A DNA stretch of 64,000 nt from Epiperipatus broadwayi (Eukaryota; Onychophora; Udeonychophora; Euonychophora; Peripatidae): positions 468,501 to 532,500 of the forward strand of contig JAQFVV010000352.1 in assembly GCA_028023455.1 (NCBI GenBank), written 5' to 3'. A program made the translations under genes and the position numbers. Position 1 is the stretch's first letter, and every line of letters starts with the position of its first letter. The notes beneath the pieces were generated by a model. That model worked only from the letters and a program-made list of their open reading frames with translations. It had not been told where the DNA came from and made no database searches. This document shows positions 59,422 to 64,000 of this stretch, piece by piece.

Positions 59422-60318
59422 ATGGTGCAGGAAAACACAGACATAGTTCTATTGTGTGATTTATTGACAACAGAATGTGATGCTGTGGCTTTTTTGCAAA
59501 ACAAAAATGTACTTTCAAATTCAAAGAAATGCGAATGTGGAGCTTCAATAAACTTTAGGATTGTAAAAAGTACATGTCAATTGAGATGTTTGTCTCATTC
59601 ATTCAGTAGAATTGTTTCCATTAGAAAGCTCACTTGGTTTGACAGCTCCAGAATACAGTTGATTAAAGCTATATGTCTAATATATTTGTAAAGCCATGAA
59701 CAACTAACTGTCAAAGCTGGTTAGAAAGAATCGGGCCTAGGCAAAAATGTCATTTTGCATTGGACCAATGGTCTGCGTGAGCTGTGCTCTGAGAGTTTGT
59801 CATCTCAACCATGCTGTCAAATTGGTGGGCCTGGTTTGATAGTTGAGGTTGATGAAACGTTCTTTATAAATGGAGAAAGAACCACCAGGGAAGAGTACTA
59901 CCTCCACAATGGATCTCTGGGGGGGGTGCCAAGAGATACATGAATGTTTTCTGTGAATGTTTTCTGTCATTCATTCCTTGCCAATCTGCATTCATTCTTT
60001 TGCAGGCTGTGAAAGATAACATCAAATCTGGATCGACTATCTTCTCAGACTGTTGATCTTAAGGCAGCTAGGTTCCACCCTCTTACAGTAAACCACAATT
60101 ACAACTTTGTGTACCCTTCCACAGGAACTCACACCCAAAACATTGAGTGTATTTGGGGCCTGCTAAAATCTCACAACCATAAACAACAGAGAATTCACAG
60201 GAAAGATCTGTCCAACTACATGGCCAAATTTATTTGCCATTGTCTCCACAAAGATGAAGATGTTTTCCTGGCCATACTTGCAGAGATGTTTTTGTCACAG
60301 CACATTAACACACAGTAG
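59422..60318 (+). pseudogene. ISXO2/Merlin-type DDE transposase, broken
   Basis: Enzyme class that cuts and pastes the element. Piece 1 (59,422-59,691) has an N-terminal zinc ribbon with C37-E-C39 and C52-x3-C56 in residue numbers from its ATG, followed by the usual Ser-rich turn (LSHSFSRIVS). Piece 2 (59,755-59,943) has GGPGLIVEVDETFF, where the Asp-Glu of VDE is the first catalytic site. Piece 3 begins around 60,012 in another frame with KDNIKSGSTIFSDC, the second catalytic Asp, immediately followed by a TGA. Piece 4 (60,109-60,318) has YPSTGTHTQNIECIWGLLK, matching the FVDP-TGAHTN-IEG-W block with the last catalytic residue in NIE. At least three stops or frameshifts. About 300 codons in total, normal for the family. 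Confidence 0.88.
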
Positions 60319-61413
60319 GCATCTTGAATTATTTAATTTGTTCATATTATTTATTTTAAATCTTTTATGTTGTTTTTGTAAATAGAAGAAAGATATTTTT
60401 ACAATTGTATTAAGTTTTTAATTAAACTAAAAGTTGGAAAATTTATTTATCATAATTTTAATATTTGATGTTATTTTATTAAAAATGAGTTGTAAACTTA
60501 GTCAATGTTTTTTTTTAATCCTTTTTAAACTTGTTTATCATTATAGCATAAAAAAAATCCATAACAATTTTTATTTTTGTCAATGTTAGTTTTTAAAGAA
60601 ATCGGCAAGCCAAAAAAAAAAAAAAGCCTTGTAAAGTTTAACTTTGTTATTGTTTTTTTAAACTTAGTCGATGCTATTTTTACTCTTTTATTGATTTGTT
60701 TATCTTACTTTAAAAAATTTTTATCAGGCTAAACAAAGGTTATATTTTATAAAAGGACAATATTAATGAAAGAAACCTTATACAATTGGTTGTTAAAAGA
60801 AAATGGTATTAGTCCATACTGTTCAATAGAAATGATTGTTGAAAAAGTTTTTGTTATGTTTAGTTCTTAGGAAACTGGAATAACTTCCAAGTCTCCTCAA
60901 TAATTAATTTTGAAGTTAGTACTCCATCTCTTGTTTTTATCTTTTGCATTGATTGCAAGAAGCATGAGTTTTAATCTGGTTAAAGCTGAGTATAAATTAT
61001 GCTACACCTCACATACCAGATTGAATAAGTGATAACAGTTGAAAGTCTTATTACATAAAATTGTTTTGTTTTAATACATTTTTGTAGAGATATTATCCTG
61101 TAACGGGGAAAAAAAAATAAAGCGTAATATTCTTTTTTTTTGTTAATGTTAGTTTATAACAAAAACAATGATCCAAAAAAAAACCATTAAGTTAAAAAAA
61201 AATTGTGTTATTTATCTGTGTAACCATAAAAAGAGAAAAAGCTTAATAACTATGAACTTGTGGATAATTCTTTTTAAAAAAGTAACAATCCAAAAAATAT
61301 TTGTTTTATTTATTGATGTAACCAAAAAAAAAAAAACAACTTAATTTTGAACTTGTTGATAATTGTTTTTTTTTAAAAAGTGGAAATCCAATAAAACTTT
61401 TTTTTAGTTGAAT
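60319..61413. other. Non-coding interior of the Merlin-like element
   Basis: A/T-rich. Part of it (about 61,085-61,400) consists of degenerate units of about 80-90 bp with TTTATTTATTGATGTAACC, an A-run, CTTAATTTTGAACTTG and TTGATAATTGTTTTT. The same units resume after the 412-bp repeats at 62,140. Confidence 0.5.
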
Positions 61414-61536
61414 AGCTGGGTTTGAAGACATGTAGATGTCTGAAAATTTCAGATTTTCCACTCAATAGATAACTTTTAGATAAGTGCATGGCTTTGGGTT
61501 GGTATTTTTAGATGTAGTGTCTGAACCTACCCTGAC

Positions 61537-61579
61537 ACTTCTCTGAGGAGTTCCAAAGCATGAAACCGTGGTCAGGGGT
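61537..61579 (+). ncRNA. Hammerhead ribozyme motif, 412-bp copy 1
   Basis: ACTTCT and AGGGGT form stem I (six pairs, two wobbles). Core CTGAGGA 61,543-61,549, stem II GTTC-CAAA-GCAT with one mismatch, GAA 61,562-61,564, stem III ACCGTGGT, H17 C 61,573. Confidence 0.75.
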
Positions 61580-61947
61580 TTGGGGGGGGGTCCTGGAAGA
61601 GATATTTTAAGTGCTGGCTCTGGCTAAGCATTTATCATAAAGCTTGTAGAGGAATTGGCAATCCTCATTGTTTATCACTTATAAGCTTAAGAGATAGAGT
61701 CATGTGATCTATGACTCTTATTTTGACTATTTTTAGTCTTTGCCATGCAAATTTATATTGCTAAGACTACTAATATATGGTATGGATGAATATATATCAA
61801 CCCCATATAGCTATTTGAGTTGGATAGCTGGGTTTGAAGACATGTAGATGTCTGAAAATTTCAGATTTTCCACTCAATAGATAACTTTTAGATAATGCTT
61901 GGCTTTGGGTTGGTATTTTTAGATCTAGTGTCCTAACCTACCCTGAC

Positions 61948-61990
61948 ACCTCTCTGAGGAGTGCCAAAGCATGAAATCATGGTAAGGGGT
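61948..61990 (+). ncRNA. Hammerhead ribozyme motif, 412-bp copy 2
   Basis: ACCTCT and AGGGGT form stem I (six pairs, one wobble). Core CTGAGGA 61,954-61,960, stem II GTGC-CAAA-GCAT (G-U, U-A, G-C, C-G), GAA 61,973-61,975, stem III ATCATGGT, H17 A 61,984. The stems differ in sequence from those of the 406-bp units but pair as well. Confidence 0.78.
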
Positions 61991-62135
61991 TGGGGGGGTT
62001 CCTGACAGAGATATTTTAAGTACTGGCTCTGGCTAAGCATTTATCATAAAGCTTGTAGAGGAATTGACAATCCTCATTATTTATAACTTACAAGCTTAAG
62101 AGATAGGGTCATGTGAACTATGAATGTTATTTTGC

Positions 62136-62660
62136 CTATAAAACTTTGTTTGTGTTATTTATTTGTCTAACAAAAAAAAGCTTAATAACTTTGAAATTGT
62201 TGATGGTTGTTTTTTAAAAAAAAATGGCAATCCAAAAAAAAGCCTACTAAGTTTAAAGATTGTTGGTATGATTTATTTGTGTAACCAAAAAAAAATAGCT
62301 TACTAACTTTTTTACCAAAGTTTGTTTTAAAATGGTGTAAAAATGTTACTTTTAAAATTAAAAAAAACATCAAAACATTTAAAAAAAGTCTACTAAATTT
62401 AACTTTTATAAAAAAAAAGCCGACTAAGTTTCGAGTTTGTTTGTGAGATTTATTTGTGTTTAAAACACTGTTACTTCATCATTTTGTTGAAGTTACTTTT
62501 TTAAAAAAAGTGCAAACCAAAGCACTAATTTAACTTTTATAAAATTAAAAAAAGCCGACTACATTTCGAGTTTGTTTGTGTGATTTATTTGTGTTTAAAA
62601 CAGTCTTACTTCATCAATTTTTTGAAGTTAATTTTTTAAAAAAGCCGCAAGCTAAAGCAC
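62136..62660. repeat. Degenerate short tandem repeats in the Merlin-like element
   Basis: Units of roughly 70-110 bp share ATTTATTTGTGT, an A-run, AAGCCKACTAARTTT, and GTTTGTTTGTGTGATTTATT. They resume the pattern seen at 61,085-61,400, on the other side of the 412-bp repeats. Confidence 0.6.
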
Positions 62661-62879
62661 TAATGTTATAATATACTATAGAAATCTTACAATATATTGA
62701 TTTCATTTTATATTTATTTATTATTTGTTGGTGTTAATATAAATAAATGTTTTAAAAAAAAAATTCTGTTTAATTTATTGTAAATAAAAAAAAAGTCAAA
62801 AACAAGGAATTCTAATTTTTAAAAAAGGCCTGGGAATATTAATAATTTATATTTTTTCAAGAAAAACAATGCCATCTCT

Positions 62880-62906
62880 TGGCATGGATGTCTATAAAAC
62901 AACTAC
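62880..62906 (-). repeat. Right terminal inverted repeat
   Basis: Complement of 58,984-59,010 with one mismatch. Confidence 0.85.
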
Positions 62907-63208
62907 AATATAATGGCCCCTTCTAATAAAGATACATATAAAATGACTTATTCATAACAATATATATATATATATATATTGAAGTAGATGACCTGATGCT
63001 CAGATCATGCTTCACAGCCCACTTGCAGTCCCCTACCACCAAACCATGTTTAAACCCATCCTTACGCACATATACACATTCACTAACATATTTTTTTCTT
63101 TGCTTAAACATTTAAATATAACTGACATAGATATTTATATATCATAACACAAAATAATTTAATAAATAAATATTTAATATTATTTTAATTTGTATGCATA
63201 CGTAATGG

Positions 63209-63257
<49 letters not shown>

Positions 63258-64000
63258 GTGTGGGGAGATTGATTATAACTTATATTAATAATTATATTAT
63301 TCATGTATTTAAAAATCATATATAAAATAAATTATTTTTTTATATTTAATTTAGCAGTCAGAAAATGATGCAATTCTTTTAAAAAGTTTCTCGAAAACAA
63401 TTACCCAGAAAAGCCAATTAGTTAAAAGTAAAAGATTACAATTTGTAATAGTAAAATAAAATCCATTAGTGGAAATTTTATCCACGCCAACTTGTTTTAA
63501 AATCATAAGACTTATTTTAAAACAATTGTTTGAGAAAATTGTAACAGAATTGCATTGTTTCAAAAGACTTACAAGACAAAAGAGATCCAGTCAACAGATT
63601 TTAGCTTTGCTAAAGTGCACAAAGTGCCTCAGGTCCAGCAGTTAATTGCTATGCTACATCACCAAAAAAAATAAATATAAATACTGCTGGATTTGAATTG
63701 AACAGGGAGGAGACAACCATAAATTAACAATCGTCAAAAGAACCCATGCTAATTTTAATATTCATCCAATGTGCCATGTGTAGGGGAAACTTCATCTTTT
63801 CCTCTGTTCCAAAATGCTCATTCCCATAAGAAAAGCTCTGGATCCCATGCCTATGAACTTTCAAATGTCTATTAATTAAATTATTAAAAATGCTACCTGT
63901 GATGCCTTAGTCCTAAACTAGATTTAGTGTATTAATGCTGATGAATACTTCAAACATCAAGAACTGCTACAATTTACAAAAGGTAAAAGAACTTTAGCCA
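62907..64000. other. Non-coding right end of the window
   Basis: (TA)n tracts at about 62,961-62,980 and 63,212-63,254. No ORF longer than about 70 codons with recognisable content; 63,580-64,000 is somewhat less A/T-rich but shows no domain in any frame. Confidence 0.45.
63212..63254. repeat. (TA)n microsatellite
   Basis: About 42 bp of uninterrupted TA. Confidence 0.92.

Larger units (their letters stand above)
61414..62135 (+). repeat. 412-bp hammerhead repeat, two copies (second partial)
   Basis: AGCTGGGTTTGAAGACATGT starts at 61,414 and 61,826 (412 bp apart). Order and landmarks match the inverted sense of the 406-bp unit: CCCATATAGCTAT, GCTGGGTTTGAAGACAT, TGTCTGAAAATTTC, TTTAGATCTAGT, then the hammerhead. 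Most of the remaining sequence is diverged, so this is an old or distinct member of the same family. It interrupts the degenerate short repeats of the Merlin-like element, as an insertion would. Confidence 0.82.
58984..62906 (+). mobile_element. Merlin/ISXO2-like DNA transposon, 3.9 kb
   Basis: Terminal inverted repeats bound the element. The left end reads GTAGTTGGTTTATAGACATC then CATGCCA (58,984-59,010). The right end is its complement with one mismatch (TGGCATG then GATGTCTATAAAACAACTAC, 62,880-62,906), 26 of 27 matching. Inside lie a broken transposase of the IS1595/ISXO2 (Merlin) class (59,422-60,318), then about 2.5 kb of non-coding DNA with two 412-bp hammerhead repeats and short degenerate repeats. 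Merlin elements normally have an 8-9-bp target duplication; flanks TTTATTTGG and AATATAATG do not match, so the duplication is lost or the boundary is off by a few bases. Confidence 0.8.

Noticed and set aside
59422-59691. 89-codon ORF as a separate zinc-finger gene
   Set aside because: It is the zinc-ribbon start of the broken ISXO2/Merlin transposase whose remaining parts follow in other frames.
63580-64000. Possible transposon coding remnant at the right edge
   Set aside because: Several short readable stretches exist, but no motif of any transposase or RT family could be identified.

Overview
The window looks like AT-rich, gene-poor, repeat-dominated DNA from an invertebrate animal. The evidence is eukaryotic: Penelope-like elements (PLEs) with an RT and a GIY-YIG nuclease, RTE-type LINE fragments, a Merlin/ISXO2-like DNA transposon, very long (TA)n runs, tRNA-like box B sequences, and one probable terminal exon of an SLC6-type transporter. 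I cannot name the species. No complete protein-coding gene is visible, and nearly every ORF is a broken transposon piece or a chance frame.

Layout. 1-4,980 is non-coding AT-rich DNA ending in TA-delimited short repeats. 4,981-6,685 is a tandem array of units of about 408 bp. 7,837-8,171 is the SLC6-like exon, followed by a decayed PLE (8,490-9,620) and a decayed RTE LINE (12,966-14,705). A Gag-like coiled-coil remnant lies at 14,917-15,482. 15,976-20,679 is one arm of a 4.7-kb inverted repeat; the other arm is 44,657-49,414. Between the arms are an 11-unit 406-bp array with a head-to-head switch (20,694-25,210), three head-to-tail PLE copies (27,751-33,906), further PLE pieces (33,907-34,290 and 42,190-43,155), and an RTE LINE (43,217-44,555). 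Right of the second arm are a partial repeat (49,424-49,565), minisatellites (50,330-51,600), a Gag-like remnant (54,470-54,845), inverted and direct copies of a 414-446-bp repeat (56,880-58,130), and a 3.9-kb element with long terminal inverted repeats that holds a broken transposase and two copies of a 412-bp repeat (58,984-62,906).

The most notable content is a set of self-cleaving-RNA motifs. The 406-, 408- and 412-bp repeats are diverged members of one family, each with a recognisable type I hammerhead ribozyme (core CUGANGA and GAAA, complementary stem I, short palindromic stem III). A second repeat family (49.4 kb and 57-58 kb) carries a related hammerhead and a tRNA-like box B. The PLE tails carry hammerhead-like folds at the same relative place in two PLE families. 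This matches what is known as retrozymes: non-coding hammerhead repeats thought to move as circular RNAs with PLE enzymes. The proposed joint system (PLE machinery plus non-coding hammerhead repeats, with boundaries in TA microsatellites) is an inference from motifs, boundaries and neighbourhood. All assignments come from reading the sequence, with no database or folding search.
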